A stretch of DNA of 64,000 nucleotides from Eudorina sp. 2006-703-Eu-15 (Eukaryota; Chlorophyta; Chlorophyceae; Chlamydomonadales; Volvocaceae), in NCBI GenBank assembly GCA_003117195.1, contig BDSI01000030.1, positions 673,211 through 737,210 on the forward strand, in the 5' to 3' direction. Position numbers and translations under genes: made by a program. The notes under the pieces are model-generated. The model was not told the origin of the DNA. It did no database searches and was given only the letters and a program-made list of their open reading frames with translations. The stretch's first letter is position 1, and each line of letters begins with the position of its first letter. Shown one piece after another: positions 24,328 to 37,400 of the stretch.

Positions 24328-27300
24328 TCATTCCCCCCGGGTGGTGGGCCAGGCACCACCCGCCATCACCGCTTCGACGTCCTCCGGGGTGCGGGGCACA
24401 TCCGTGAGGCGCTCGATGCCCGTCTCCGTGACCACGACGTTGTCCTCGAGCCGTACACCACCCACGGGCAAGTACGACAGTACGACGTCGCGGACCAGGT
24501 ACTTGGACTTGACGGGGTCCTGCGCAGCGCGTGCCCCCAGGAGGCCCCCAAGGAGCGGCAACACAGGGCCGCACGCCCTCTCAGCAGGTGCCAGAAGGGA
24601 AACGTCGCCCTCCCTGGCGTCATTGAACTCCCGCTTCCACGGTGTACCGTACCGTATGCGGGCCGGCTGCACCGCCCCAGCCGCGTTCGCACGGCAGCGC
24701 CGTCCTCAAGTGCACGTCCCCGGGGGCCCCACGCTGACCTCCTCCCCACGTACGGTATCACCATCCATCGCCCGGTGAATTAACCCCCTCCAGCCCTCAT
24801 CACCATCCGTTGCCGCTGTCCCTTCCGCTCCACACCGAGATGTGACCCGACCCGACCCGACCCGACGCAGCCCCCGACCCGACCCGAACCGGCCCCACCC
24901 ACCCACCCACCTCCAAGGCCGGCAGTAGCAGCACGGGGTTGAAGTAGCAGCCGGGCTCCACCGTGATGACCATACCCGGCTGTAGCACACGGGCTGTACG
25001 GAGGCTCTTGAAACCCGGCCGGGCGGATCGCGCAGGGGCGCCGGGCGGGTAGCCGCCCACGTCGTGGGTGTTGAGGCCCAGGAAGTGGCCCAGCCCTGCC
25101 GGCGCGGGTCAGGCGGGGCGGGGAGACACGGCCAGGGCCCCCAACGGCGGGCGGCCGGGTGGGCGTGTCGAGGTGCAGGATGGGAACAACGAGTGGTGCC
25201 CGGGTCGAGTACCCGTGTATCGATGTTTGCGAGGGGTTTCACATACATTATATATACATATATATATTATTGGTATTGGGTCGGTTGGGGCTTCTTTTAG
25301 GGTGCTTCATCTGTAAGCACTCAGGTGGTGCAGCTCCAGGGTTCAGGGTTTAGGGTTCTTCATATCTCTAAAGTCTAAGCAAACACGGGTGGTACAGCTC
25401 CTGAGCAGCCCGCTTGCCAACCAGCAAATCTCGCAGCTACAGCCGTCCCAACCAGCTACAGCCGTCCGGTCGGTCCATTCCGTTCGGGGTGCGGTACATG
25501 GAGAGATCGGGAGACCCGGAGGTACGTGCCGGCCCACCGCCACACAAAGCAGCACACCAACGCATCCACCCGGCGAATGCCGTAACTCCATCATCCGGGT
25601 TGGATGGGTCAAGCTGGAACCCACATACGACCCATGGGTCATCGTAGCCCCCGCCGCCGCCGCCATCCCTCTCCTCTTGCGCCTTCCGTCCGTTCGCGCC
25701 CCCGCCCCAGCGCCACCGCTGACCCGCGGGTCGCCCACCCACCCTGTCCGTCTCATCCCCCTGCCTCCTCCCCTGCCCCCCCCCTTACCCCCTCCCCATC
25801 CACCCTCCCCTCCCCCCTTCCCCTCCCACCCACCGTGCGGCATGAAGAGCGCGCCGATGTCCGCCGCCAACAGCTCGTCCACCGACCCCCCGGGTGACGT
25901 CACCAGACCGCCCTTCAGGAGGCCCTCCAGGATGCGGCGGTAGGCCAGCTCGTGCATGTCCTGATGGGGGGAGTATGGGGTAGGGGACATTGGTAGACAT
26001 TTTGAAACTGCGCTGCTGCCAGAGCGACGATTCAACTGGAGAAATTGCGGAGGGGGGAGCACCCGCGGGCGGGCAGCCGTACCCGCAGGGCACCCGCAGG
26101 GCACCCGCTGTCATCACCGTACGACATGAGGATACCGCTTGCCTGGGCGGTTCAGTGGTACGTGGGCCGGGCTGTCACGATGTGGTTGGTTGGTTGGTTG
26201 ATTGATTGGACGATAGGGGGACGCGGGGGCCCCTCACGGTGGGGACGCACCGCAAGGGGGGTGAGGCGAGCGGATGTGCCCCGTCGCGGGGGCCCATCGC
26301 AGTGCGCACGCGCTTCCCCCCTCCTTCCTCTGGCCCTCCCGGTGTCGGTACACATCGCCGGCGCGTGTTTCTAGCCGGGATGCGACGACGGGTGTATCTG
26401 GGCGGTTTTCCGCCCCTCCCTCCGCCCCTCCCTCCGCCCCTCCCTCCGCCCTCCCTCCGCCCCTCCCTCCGCCCCTCCCTCCGCCCCTTCCTCCGCCCCT
26501 CCCTCCGCCCCTCCCACCCCCTCACCGGCCACGACACGCCCGGCTTCATGGCGGCCTCCACCGCCCGCTGCGCCGCCAGCACCGCCTCGTACACCACCCG
26601 CTGCTGGGCCGTGAACTTGCCGTCTGCGGCGGCACCGGGACAGTGCGAGGCAGGGCGGGGGGGGGCGCGCCCAGGGCGACAGGGCAGGAGTCCAGGAGCT
26701 GAGGAGTGCGCCCAGGCCCCGTAATTGTTGCGTTCAGCGCCCGGGCCCCGCCCCATCCCCGCCGCACCCCGTCTCCGACCCAGTTACACATACCCCTGCC
26801 CCTGCCCCTGCCCCTGCCCCTGCCCCTACCCCTACCCCTACCCCTACCCCTACCCCTACCCCTGGCTAGGTGGACCCTTCCCCCTCAGGGGGATACAGGG
26901 TACCCCTCCATCGGGGGGACCCTGAACAGTGAGAAGACACGACACGACACGACACGACACGGCGAGACAGCAGCCCCGCGGTGTTCGTCTCGTGGGGGCT
27001 CAGCAGCCGAGTCCCGGACCGTATCCCGCCGAAGGACATGACCCGCCCGCCGCCTTACGCGACGGCGAGGGCTAACGGTAAGAGTGAGGGTGTGGGTGTG
27101 GGTGAGGCGGAAGACGTTCTGAGACAGGACACGCCGTGGGCGGATTCATGCGGCCAGTCAGTACACTGACCCACGGGCCACGTCGTGGTGATGTCACTGC
27201 CGTACTGGTAGTACTCGCAGCCGGCGTCCAGCAGGGTGAGGTCCCCCGTCTGGGTCTGTCGGTCTGATGTGACCCACGGGGCAACGAGGCGGGGCGAGAG

Positions 27301-29994
27301 GCGGGGCAATGTGAGATGGGAAAAAACATGTAGCGTGATCCGTTGCCGGCGCGAAGGGGAGGGGCGGATGTCGGGTGTCGGGTTTCGGGTGGGAGGATCG
27401 GGGTGCGGCGCAGCAAGGGGCCGACCAGCGCAGGTGGGGGGTTGGTCTTGAGTCGGGGCGGGAAAAGGGGGGACCCGCGGGCGCGACGCGTTGCCCTGGG
27501 CCAGACCGCAAAGAACCTCCAGAACAGCTACGGAACAGGATTTTTGCACAGCCGCTACAACACGGGACTTGTGTCGGTGCCAGCCCTGCTCTCCCTGCCC
27601 CTGCCACACGTCCAGCCGCTGTGCGCCCTTTCCCCAACCCGCCCCGACCTCCCTCCCCCACGGGCCCGGCCCACCCTACCGTTGGGCGCCCCGGCGTGGC
27701 CGTAGTGCAGGATGGCCGCGTTGGGCCCCGAGGCGGCGATGGGAGTGAACATGGGGCTCCTGCAGCCGCCCCGGCTGTAGCAGTGGTGCAGGAAGGCGGC
27801 CTCCGACTGGTACTCCATAAGGCCCGGCCGGGCGGCCCGCATGGCGGCGATGTGGGCTTCGGAGCCGATGCGGTTGGCGTACCGAATGATCTCGATCTCC
27901 TCCGGAAGCTTGATCTGTGCACACGAGGGGTCGGCGTTGCCCTCACGAGTGAGTCAGAAACACGTCATCCATCTCCGGTGCCGCCGTCCAGCACACGTCC
28001 ATACTTGACAGAACTCGCACAGAACTCGCACAATCCCAGCTCCCGGGCCTTATGCTGTACGGACGGGTGCCTCCTTTCGTCAACAGGGGGCATACGGCAT
28101 GTGCAGAAAGGGACGAGCGCGCGGTGCGCGTGGAGGGCCGGTTCGGTTCCGGAGCTCCGGAACCACATCGACACCACCGGCCCATATGGGAGAACGGTAC
28201 GGCATTTGGTGGACAGCCAACGGTAACTGTCAACGGTAACCACCCCAACCCACCACACGGCACTCCGTGATGATGTCGAACAGGGTGGCGGTTTCCAGGG
28301 GTATGTCGGACACCGGGGCCGCGGGGTGGGGCACTGTGAGGCCGCTGTGAGGGGGGAGGTGGGGTTGGGGGATGGGGAGGGGCCGAGGGAAGAGAAGAGT
28401 GAGAGACATGAGTGTGAGAGACTGAGTGAGAGAAACAGTGTGGGGGAGAGAAGTAATGACATGGTTGAGGATGAATGAACCCACCCTCTCTCCGACGCCG
28501 CCTCGCCCCGGGGCGGCACCCCCCGCCGTGTTGCCGTACCTGTCCGTGTTGACGCCGTGCAGCACGTGGAGGCACGGGGGCGCCAGGGAGCGGATCACGT
28601 CCGCCATCTCATCGCTGTAATGTACGACATCCACGCCGTACTTGGCCTTCACCTCGTCGGGCGTCTTGAGGCGGCCCATCCACACCGCGTACGCCTCGGG
28701 CAGTCTGGGCATGAACAGGTACGAACGACCCTGCAGGGCGGGGGCAGTGACGGTGCGGATGGGAAGGGCGCCGCGCGGCCGGGCAGAGCTGGTGGTGATA
28801 CGCTGGCGGTGGTGGTGGTGGTAATGGTGGTAATGGTGGTAACGTTAAAGCCTAACGTTACCCCTTAACGGTGGTAACGTTAAAGCCTCCCCCACGCCCC
28901 GCTACCCTCCCTGGCGGGGGATCCCTCCCTGTCGTACCGTCTTGACGCACAGCGCGCCGTACCAGTCCGCCTCTTGGACCCCGAACAGGTAGTGCATGTA
29001 GGCGTCCTGCCTGCAGTAGACATCCGGCAGTAGCAGCAGTAGCACCAGCAGCAGCAGCAGCAGTGGACACCCAACCGCCGCGGTACGAGGTGGACGAGGA
29101 CAGTCGGGCCGGGGGGGGGCGTCCCGGGTGGACGAGGACAGTCGGGCCAGGGGGGGGGGTCCGGACGCGGCCTCACAACCTGCCCACACACTGCCACCAG
29201 GTCAGCAAGGAAAGGGGCAGGCCCTACCTGCCCAAAATTCACCTGGCCCCCCACCCTCCAGGGTGTGGGACGTCCGTCCGCCTGCCCGCCCAGCGCCCGC
29301 CCAACCGACCCTGAGCCCCTCTCCACCCCTTCACACACACAGCGCTCCCCGCTCCACCCACTTGAAGAGCGGCTCCCCATCGCTGCTGTAGAGGTGCGGC
29401 TCCTTGCCGCCCTGAAGCCGGGGACATATGGGGGCATGGGGACACGGGACCGCGGGGGTGGGGATAGGGCGGCGTGGACAGGGGCGGCGTGGACGAGCGG
29501 TCGAGTCCCCCAAGCGGGGGAAAGGGGGCAGGGCGCACCGCGGTCATCGACTTGACAGGCGGCAAGGCGTGGCCTTTCCCCCATACCCCCAATACACAGC
29601 ACATATTCCGCCATGAATGGTGGGGCGAGCCCGGGGCAGTCTGGGTCTGGGGCCCTCCGGCATCACATTTCGAAACGCCTCAGTATGCGATTTGTGCGCC
29701 ACTCGTAACCCAATTTTATGGAACGAAAGAAGACTGTGGTCAGGGAAGGCTGTCCAGGGCGCTGACAGCGGCATTCGGGTCAGCTCCAGCGGGTGTGGAC
29801 AGCTCCAGTTGGGGGCTAAGGGGAATCGCCTGAACACTGGCCCTGCGAGGGTCCCTCTTTGTTTTGTCCACACCCACCTCCAGAAGTACCAGGCCCCGTT
29901 TGTACTCTGGCAGAGCCGCCTGCAGGCGCTCCAGCAGCCTGCCGCGCAGCTTGCCGTGCAGGGCCTTACGTGGAATCCTGTACGCCAGGTACAT
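24328..29994 (-). CDS. PEPD: Xaa-Pro dipeptidase (prolidase), peptidase family M24B
   Basis: Eleven exons on the minus strand: 29994-29878, 29411-29358, 29006-28938, 28730-28540, 28344-28254, 27914-27675, 27249-27171, 26623-26526, 25960-25834, 25095-24911, 24519-24328, giving 480 residues (human enzyme 493). It cleaves dipeptides with C-terminal proline, using two metal ions in a pita-bread fold. All five ligands are present: D262 (LLDAG), D273 (GSDITTTW), H359 (HGLGHFLG), E402 (TVEPGCYF) and E442 (GGVRLEDN). The spacings D-D of 11 and E-E of 40 match the human protein. Other landmarks are RGVNTD-like HGVNTDS, YCYSRGG-like HHCYSRGG and [10 protein letters not shown]. The ATG at 29994 is the first in frame. 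No signal peptide is evident, so it is probably cytosolic. The stop is TGA at 24330. Confidence 0.93.
26403..26522. repeat. Pyrimidine-rich CCGCCCCTCCCT tandem repeat
   Basis: About ten copies of a 12-bp CCGCCCCTCCCT-type unit lie in the prolidase intron between exons 26526 and 25960. On the transcribed strand's RNA this is a G/A-rich run directly after the donor at 26525. Confidence 0.9.
26792..26865. repeat. (CCCCTG)n(CCCCTA)n telomere-like hexamer array
   Basis: About five CCCCTG units are followed by about seven CCCCTA units, inside the prolidase intron 27170-26624. The minus (sense) strand reads TAGGGG repeats, able in principle to form G-quadruplexes. Confidence 0.93.
28812..28890. repeat. 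Short direct repeat with TAACGTTA palindromes in a prolidase intron
   Basis: The word GGTGGTAACGTTAAAGCC occurs twice about 37 bp apart (near 28832 and 28869), with TAACGTTA self-complementary cores and an intervening TAACGTTACC. It follows a GGTGGTGGT tract. No function is assigned. Confidence 0.6.
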
Positions 29995-31304
29995 AAACGT
30001 TGGCGCATACTTATTTGGCAGCAAATACAGATGCTGGTTGTATGTTAGCGTTACTCTTTGGCGTTACTCTTTGGTGGCCAGAGTTGCAAACAGCGTATCC
30101 AGTCGACCGTGGAAATGTGCACGACAGAGACAGCCACACGCACACCTGAGCGTCCCCGGGCCCATATGGTATGTATCATCGCCTATAGGTGTATCGAATG
30201 CAACAGCGGTCATGGTATCCGTGACGACGGTCCTCCGGCACACGGTACGTTGGACACCGAAAGCAAAGTGGCCTCGGCGCGAGCTGATCAGCGGTAACAA
30301 CCTCGAGCTGTTATAACCAGCAATAGCTGATGTCAGCTTTGGCGATTGTCGCAGAAGCATTAAAAATGACACACAAACAGCTTTGAATTTCAGTGTTTCC
30401 TGTAACAGGTTCTGACCGCTGGATTAAGACGGTGTAATAAGATGCTTTGAATAAATGCATAAGGGTACAACGCATGTTTTGTGTTGGTAAAATTTCGGAT
30501 GTTACAACCGATTACGGTTGCGGCAACCGAACCTTTGACACCCGTGACCCGAGCACCCGATATCCGAGCGCCCTGCCTGTAGCCCGCCGCCGACGGCGAA
30601 AGCGCAGAACGCACCTCATACACGTTGTCAGGACCTCGCACGCGAATGAGGGTCATAGCCGAATACCCAGGTGTGCTGATCACCACACAACCGCCCAACC
30701 TCATCGCCCCCCATACCCTAAACCGTATGCATCCTCTATCAGGCTCATAACACGGTTACGCCCACGCTCACACCATGCGCCTTCCAGTGCTTGGCTGTAG
30801 CCACAGTCCTCCTGGTCCCCCGCCCTCCGCCCCATTTGTGCCACGAGTGCCTTTGCCACCGCAATCACCGTCGAGAAGCTCCAACTGCGACCCAAATCAC
30901 TCGAAGCGACTGACACCATTTCCCCATTTACTGACACGGACTCCACCAACCACCATAGCAAGCATGGTACGTCCGTCTGTGGCTGGGTCGCGTACGACGA
31001 CTCTGTCAGTCACTCCGTCCCGCCAGCATCTCCCCGCCTCTTTCGCTTTCAAACACCACACACCACCTCCACACTGCCTTCCCGCACGACCGCGTCCGCG
31101 GCAAACGCCGATCGGAGCGCGGTCCCCCTTTCCCAGCACGTTCCCGCCTGAAGCTAATTCAGGCCAGAGAGGGAACGTTACCCTAAGTGCCCTTTTGCCC
31201 AGACCTGGAGGGTGTAACACGCACGTACGGCAAGCTCACACTTCATTCCCCCGCCGGCACACACACACACACCCCGCCCTGTGTGCCTTCCTCCGGGTCA
31301 GCGC
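29995..31304. other. Spacer upstream of prolidase, downstream of the coiled-coil gene
   Basis: No coding exon was recognised. The 29995-30500 part is less GC-rich and should contain the prolidase promoter and 5' UTR. 30500-31300 holds only short, domain-free ORFs. Confidence 0.4.
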
Positions 31305-31309
31305 TTACA
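31305..31309 (-). terminator. TGTAA poly(A) signal of the coiled-coil gene
   Basis: TTACA on the plus strand lies about 150 bp downstream of the coiled-coil gene stop codon (31461). Spacing and strand fit a volvocine poly(A) signal well. Confidence 0.55.
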
Positions 31310-31460
31310 GCACCCACCCGCGCGGTGGCCTCCCTGGCCTCGCGCGCTGGGGTCTACAGCCCGCCTGCAACGCAGCACGACCAGGCAACAACACACCTTC
31401 GGTCGGACGGGTTCTTTTTCTTCAACACACCCTCCGCCCCACCGCGTCAGCCCCACGGCG

Positions 31461-34400
31461 CTACAACAGCCTGTTCGCGCTCGCGGAACGCGCTTGGATC
31501 TGCTCCCTCGTCAGTGGCATCTCGTCCTCCTCGTCGTCCGAGTCGTCAATCATTTCCACGTCGACGGGTCCGCCGCGGCCGGCGGCCGCCTTGCCGCCGC
31601 CGCCCGCCGCCGCCGCCGCCTGGGACGTCGCGAGGATCGACTGAGCCGTCGAAGATGGCAGCGCCGTCGTGGGACGGCTGCCGGATCCCGACGTCCGCGA
31701 CAGGCTGGACGAGCGGCCCACCATCGTACCCTGTACGGCAATGATGGCGGCGGCACGCTGCTCCAGGAGGGCCAGCCCGGCCATCACGTGCGCGCACGCC
31801 GCCACCAAGGGGTTGTGCCCCGCCGTCGCGGCCGCGGGCGCGGCGGCGATGCTGCCGCCGTTGGCGGCACCGTCGCTGTCGCTGCCGCTGGCTCGTTTGG
31901 CCGACGGCGCGGAGGCGTCCCAGGCCTGCGCCGCCGCCGCGGCTCCCAGCTTCCGAAGGCATGTAAAGATACCTGGTGGCATGGGAGGGGGCAGCGGGGA
32001 GGGGGCGTTAGGATCTCAAGCCGTGTTCTGATATCAAGCGCGAGTGGGGTGGAAGAGAACGTGGATGACCTCCCGGCCAACGATAGCGGATGCGGCCAGG
32101 CAACCGAACAACCGCACATCGTCGCCACAGTCCGCGAGACACCGCCAGCGGCTTGTTTGGTGCTTGTGTACGACACACGAGTCCCCGGGCCTGTTCGTAC
32201 CCACCCGTCCGCAGCATGGCCATCCGCCGCTCCACGACCGTCCTCCGCTCCATGAGGCTGTCCAGCCGCCGCATGGCGCCGTCCCTCCGCCCCAGCACCC
32301 CGCGGATGGCCTCGTGCTGCCGACCCACCACCGTGTCGGCCTGGAGGGGTGCCGGGGGGGGATGCGTAGAGATAAATGAGCCGCGAGAAGGGTGATGTGT
32401 GTGTTCGTGTAGGTGCCTTCGGCTGGCGACTGTCTGTCCGAGCTGTGTCCCCTCACCCCCTCCCTTCCCTTATCCCTCTCGCCCCATCCGGAGGCCAGCG
32501 GGCGATCTCCCCCCATCAACCCCCACGCCAACCCCCTCCCCCCCCCCACACACACGCCCTCACCTCTAGCTGCCGCACCTCCCCCTCCAGCTCCTTGGCC
32601 TCCCGGCTCAGCGCCTGGATGCGCTCGTTGGCCTCGTTGCAGGCGGAGAAGAGCTCGAAGGAGCGCTGCTCCAGGTGCCGGTAGTGGTCCAGGGCCTCGG
32701 GCAGCGAGGACACACCTGCGCGGAGGGAGGCGGGAGGCGGGCGGAGGGAGGCAGGCGGAGGGAGGGAGGCGGGAGGGGAGGGAGAGGGACCCAGGGGAGC
32801 CGACAGAGGGCGTGCATGGAGGTAGAAGGTAGTCAAGTACGCGGGTAGGTAGTTGGGGCGGTCGTTGTGTGGTGGCAAGTACTTAGGTAGGTAGGTAGCT
32901 GGGGCGTCCGTTAAGGGCTGTTGTGTGGTGGCCGCCGCGGCCATGCGCCAAGAGCCGTATGAAAGCACGCAACGACGTTATCCGGTTTTAAAGCAGCATC
33001 CCGGTCGGGGGGGCCAGACAGGGCGTTGGATGGCGGATGGGGGGTGCATTCAACACCCGGGGGGCCGCCCGGAGGTGGGTTGGGGAGACCGGGGGGCAGC
33101 AACCCCGCCGCGACCCAAAGCCCGCAGCTCCATCCACCCGCCGCCGAGCCACCCCCTATCCGGTGCGGGGGCCCTAGGGCCCTGCGCCTGCGAGTCCCTG
33201 CACCAGCCCTGCATCAAGACAGCTCCGAAACCCACCGGGGTGTCCTACTTCCCCCCCCGCGTCTTCCTTCCACACCCGCCCCGCCCCGCCCCGCCCCGCC
33301 CACGAAGCTTCCATCTGTCACCCAATGCCCTGCGCCCGCCCCACCACCCACCCGCCGCCCTCTGCAGCTGCAGCGCCGCCGCCTCCACCCCGATCCCCTG
33401 TTCCACCGAGTCCAGGTCCAGCGGCTCGGAGGGGGCCCCGGCGGCCGCAGCGCCCTCCGCCGCCTCCGCGGCCTCCACCGCCTTGGTCAGGCGAGCGGCC
33501 TGGGCCTGCAGCCGCGCACGGGGTGAGGCGGCGGTCGGGCCGTGGACTTACGCTAGGTGGGGTGCAGTGCGGTGCGGTGACGGGGTGCGGTGCGGTGATG
33601 GGGTGCGGTACGGTGGTGGGGTGCGGTACGGTGATGGGGTGCGGTACGGTGATGGGGTGCGGTACGGTGATGGGGTGCAGTGCGGTGATGGGGTGCGGTG
33701 CGGTGATGGGGTGCGGTACGGTGATGGGGTGCGGTGCGGTGACGTGCAGACGGGCAGGCAGACACACAGACAGACACTACGACAGTGAAAACGAGGAGGT
33801 GGCTTTGAGGTTTCCGGGGTGGCATGGGGAGGTACACATCCATTAAATCATTTTTTGACATTAATCAATCTATCTATCGATCAGCCACTACAAACGCGAC
33901 TGCGGCAGCCCGAAGGTTGATGTCGACCGGGTTGGGCCGACCTGGTGCGACTGGTGCTAAAATCCCCGGGCTGTGGCCGGGCAGGGCCGGGGCTCCCTTC
34001 ACGTCCCCCCCGGCGGCGTCCCCAGCGCAGTCCCGCGCAGACTGCAGCATCCGATCGATGCGCCGCTGTAGGCTGCGCCCCCTCCGTTCGGCTCTCCCCC
34101 CGGGTGCCATCAATATACGGTACGTACACCGCCCGGCCTTTGCTCTGGCAGTCGGCGCAGTTTGAAGCTGTCCGCCGAATCGCCGCATCCGGGCCCCCCT
34201 TCTTCCCCCTTCCCTGCCCGCACCTGCAGCAGCTTCTCATCCGCCGCCTGACACGCCGCCAGCTCCCGGACCTCCACCTCGAAAGCCGCCGCCTCCGCGT
34301 CCTCCGACACCCGCAGCGCCGCGATCTGCGGGGAGGGCAGGGCGCAGGGCGGGAAGGCGTCTGCCGGATCTACTGGTAGCCGGATCCCCAAGACACACAT

Positions 34401-37400
34401 TTCGAACCTCAGGCCATCCCACCGGCGCTTGGAGTCGCCGGGCTTGTAACCTGGGCGACTGCTCACGGGGGGGTGTGCCTCGAAAGGCAGGTGCTGGTGC
34501 AGGCGCAGGCGAAGGATGCAGCGACCGGAGACAGCCTATGCAGTGTATCATACACCATACACTGTGCATGGTGAGGCAGCTTTGGCTGTCACCGATGACC
34601 CGCGGGGTCCACTGTAACATCCTTAACAATAGCGGCCGGAGACGTAGGTGTCCGATTCCCATGGGACTGGCCGACCCGTGGGTCGTCCTCTCTGCAGAAA
34701 AATGCGCCCTGCCGCCCTGCGCGCATCCTTCTCCAAGACCCTGCAGCGCCACCTTCCATGTACGACACACAGCGGCTGGTCCGGGCGGGTTCCTTCGCTG
34801 AGCAAAACGGCAGGCCCCCTTTCAACCCGCTGGATCCGGGAAATCAGATCCAGATCCGCTTCGGGTGATCAGATCCAGATCCGGACCCGATCCGCACCTG
34901 CGCCATGGCCTCCTGCTTTGCCTCCCCCGCCACCCGGGTCGCCTCCTGCACCCCCAGCAGCTCAGCGGCCACGGAGGCCACCTCGCGCTCTAGATTGGCG
35001 CGGACCTGCGGAGGGCAGGGGAGGGCGGGGCAGGGCAGGGGAGGGCAGGGGCAGGGCAGGGGAGGGCGGGGCAGGGCAGGGGAGGGCAGGGGCAGGGCAG
35101 GGGGAGGGCGGGGCAGGGCAGGGCGGGGCAGGGCAGGGGAGGGCAGGGCAGGGGAGGGCGGGGCAGGGGAGGGGAGGGCAGGGCGGGCAAGGGCAGGGGA
35201 GTTAGAAAGAAAACTCTAAACCCAAGAACGATTCCGGGCACACCCAGGGGAGGAGAGGGGAGGGGGCGGATCCATCCATCAATCCACTGCTCTCCGACCG
35301 CCGACAGGCCCCCTCCAAGACGACGTCCCACGGGTCGGGCCCCGCCCCGCCAGAACACCTTCCTCTTTCCTCTCCCCCCTCCCCTCCCTCTGTTTCCCCA
35401 GCTTCCCCACCTGCTCCATGCCCGACTGCCGCCGCGTGGCCGCATCGATCTGCTGTTTGAGGTCCCGATTAGCGGCGATGTGCTCGTTGAAACGCCGCTG
35501 CATGGCATCCAGCCGGGTCTGGGGCGGGAGGCGGCGGGGTGGGGGCAGGGTCAGGATTGAGCGGGGTGGGGCGCGGGGGGAGGGGAGCCGGGGGTTTATC
35601 GGTTTGCTGCTCTTTTGCGGTTGCACTGTCTCTGTTGACATAAAGGGGGGGGCGGGGGAGATGTCAGGGGTCAGGTGTTCTAACGGACAAAACGGCCGAG
35701 GGTTCCATTGCACCTGGCGGCGGGTCAGGGAGGAGGAGGCCCCGCCGGCGGAAAGGGGGGAGGGCCGAGTCGCGGGCGCGGCGGGCAGCCAAACAGACCT
35801 TGCGCGGCCTCCGCGCCACTACCCGTCGAAAGCCGTGGCAGAGACTCCAAGAACGCTGCGAGCCTACATGGGGCCAGCTCTTTCTGTGTCCCCTGATGCC
35901 GGCATTCCCTGTGTTAGTGGTGCGCTGTGTGCTCCGGAACCGAGAACCCGCGGCATCCCCCGCCGCCCCCCCCATCGGTCACACCGCCCGCCGGACTTCC
36001 GACGAGTTCGGCTGCCTCCGGCTGCCATGCGCCGCGCTTGGCCCGCCCCGGCCCGCGGCCCCTGGCCCCGATCCCGACTCTAGACCCCACCCCGACAGCC
36101 TACACTGCCCGTCCCACCCCACTGCCCACCTCCAGCGCTTTGATCGCCTTGACGGGCGCAACGGTCACTGCCTGGGTGCCGCTGTGGCCCCCGATGTCCC
36201 TCCGGGCCGCCAGCAGCTGCAATCGGGGGGGCCGGGACGGGGGAGGCGGTGGGGTGGCCGCCGGGGCGGTGGAAGGGAGCGGGGGTGGGGACAGAGGCAC
36301 AGGGGGTTCAGGCGGATCAGTCGGGCGGCGGCGGTAAAAACAATAGCAGGCATATCGGCACATGCCACGTCGCCGCCCGCGCTGCGGCCGCGTTCCAGCC
36401 CCCACGCCCACCCCTATCCCCCATGTCCCATATCCCTAGAACCATTCCCGCTCCCGAATCCCACCCTCGACCCGCTCCGTGCTGAGATTCACCACCTCCA
36501 AAGCAGCCATCTGGCAGCCAGCCCTGGAGTCCTTCCCTTTACCCTGAAGCCCCACCCTGGAGTCTCTTACCCCAGCGGACCTCCGAGCCACCAACCGGCC
36601 CTGAATCGGTATCCCTCCCACAAACGATGCGCCCCACCTTCACCCGCACCGCACACACTCTTTCCTGCCTTCGCTCCCTGCAGCCCCCTCCCAGCCCCTT
36701 CCCTCCCCTTCCCTCCCCGCCCCTTCCCCGCCCCTTCCCCGCCCCTTCCCCGCCTCTTCCCCGCCCCTTCCCCGCCCTTTCCCCGCCCCTTCCCTCCCTA
36801 ACTTCCCCGCCCCTCCCCTCCCCGCCCCTTCCCTCCCCGCCCCCGCCCCAAGCTCGTTCCCACACGGGACCCCACCCGGGGCGCTGCCCCCTCCCCGCTG
36901 AGGACCCCACCTGCGCCTGCGCCAGCTCCACCTCCCTCTCCAGGCTCTCCAGCTGCCGCTGCTCCACCTCGATCTGGCAACGTGGGCGGGGAGGGGGATG
37001 ATGGCGGGGCGGGGAGGAGATCAGGGCGGCCAGGGGGCAGCCAGGGGGGTGGCGAGCCGCCGATACAAACCGACCCCGGGGGACTCTGATCTGACGAAGC
37101 TCCAGACCTGCGACACGGGCCGGCGGGGGCACGCTATCCACCCAGCGGTGTGCCGACTGCGCCCCGAGCCCCCACAGAGCCGCAGTCGGGCCACGTGGGC
37201 GTGATCCCTGGATCCAAGCCACACGCGGGTATGACGTGGTGTGAAGCCCATGCGAATGCAGGCAGGATCAGCACCCGATGGGGGCAGGATGATCTCCAGC
37301 TTCGGCTGTACGTGGTTTGGAATGCCGTACTGACTGCCGTACTTTATTTGTACTGCATGCGCCCGACTTACCTTTCTGCTGTACGTGTCGGCGACCTCCA

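Noticed and set aside
33874..34188. Possible extra exon of the coiled-coil gene (RRIDRMLQSARDCAG)
   Set aside because: The flanking exons 34325-34224 and 33505-33352 already join in phase 0; the candidate has no clear donor.
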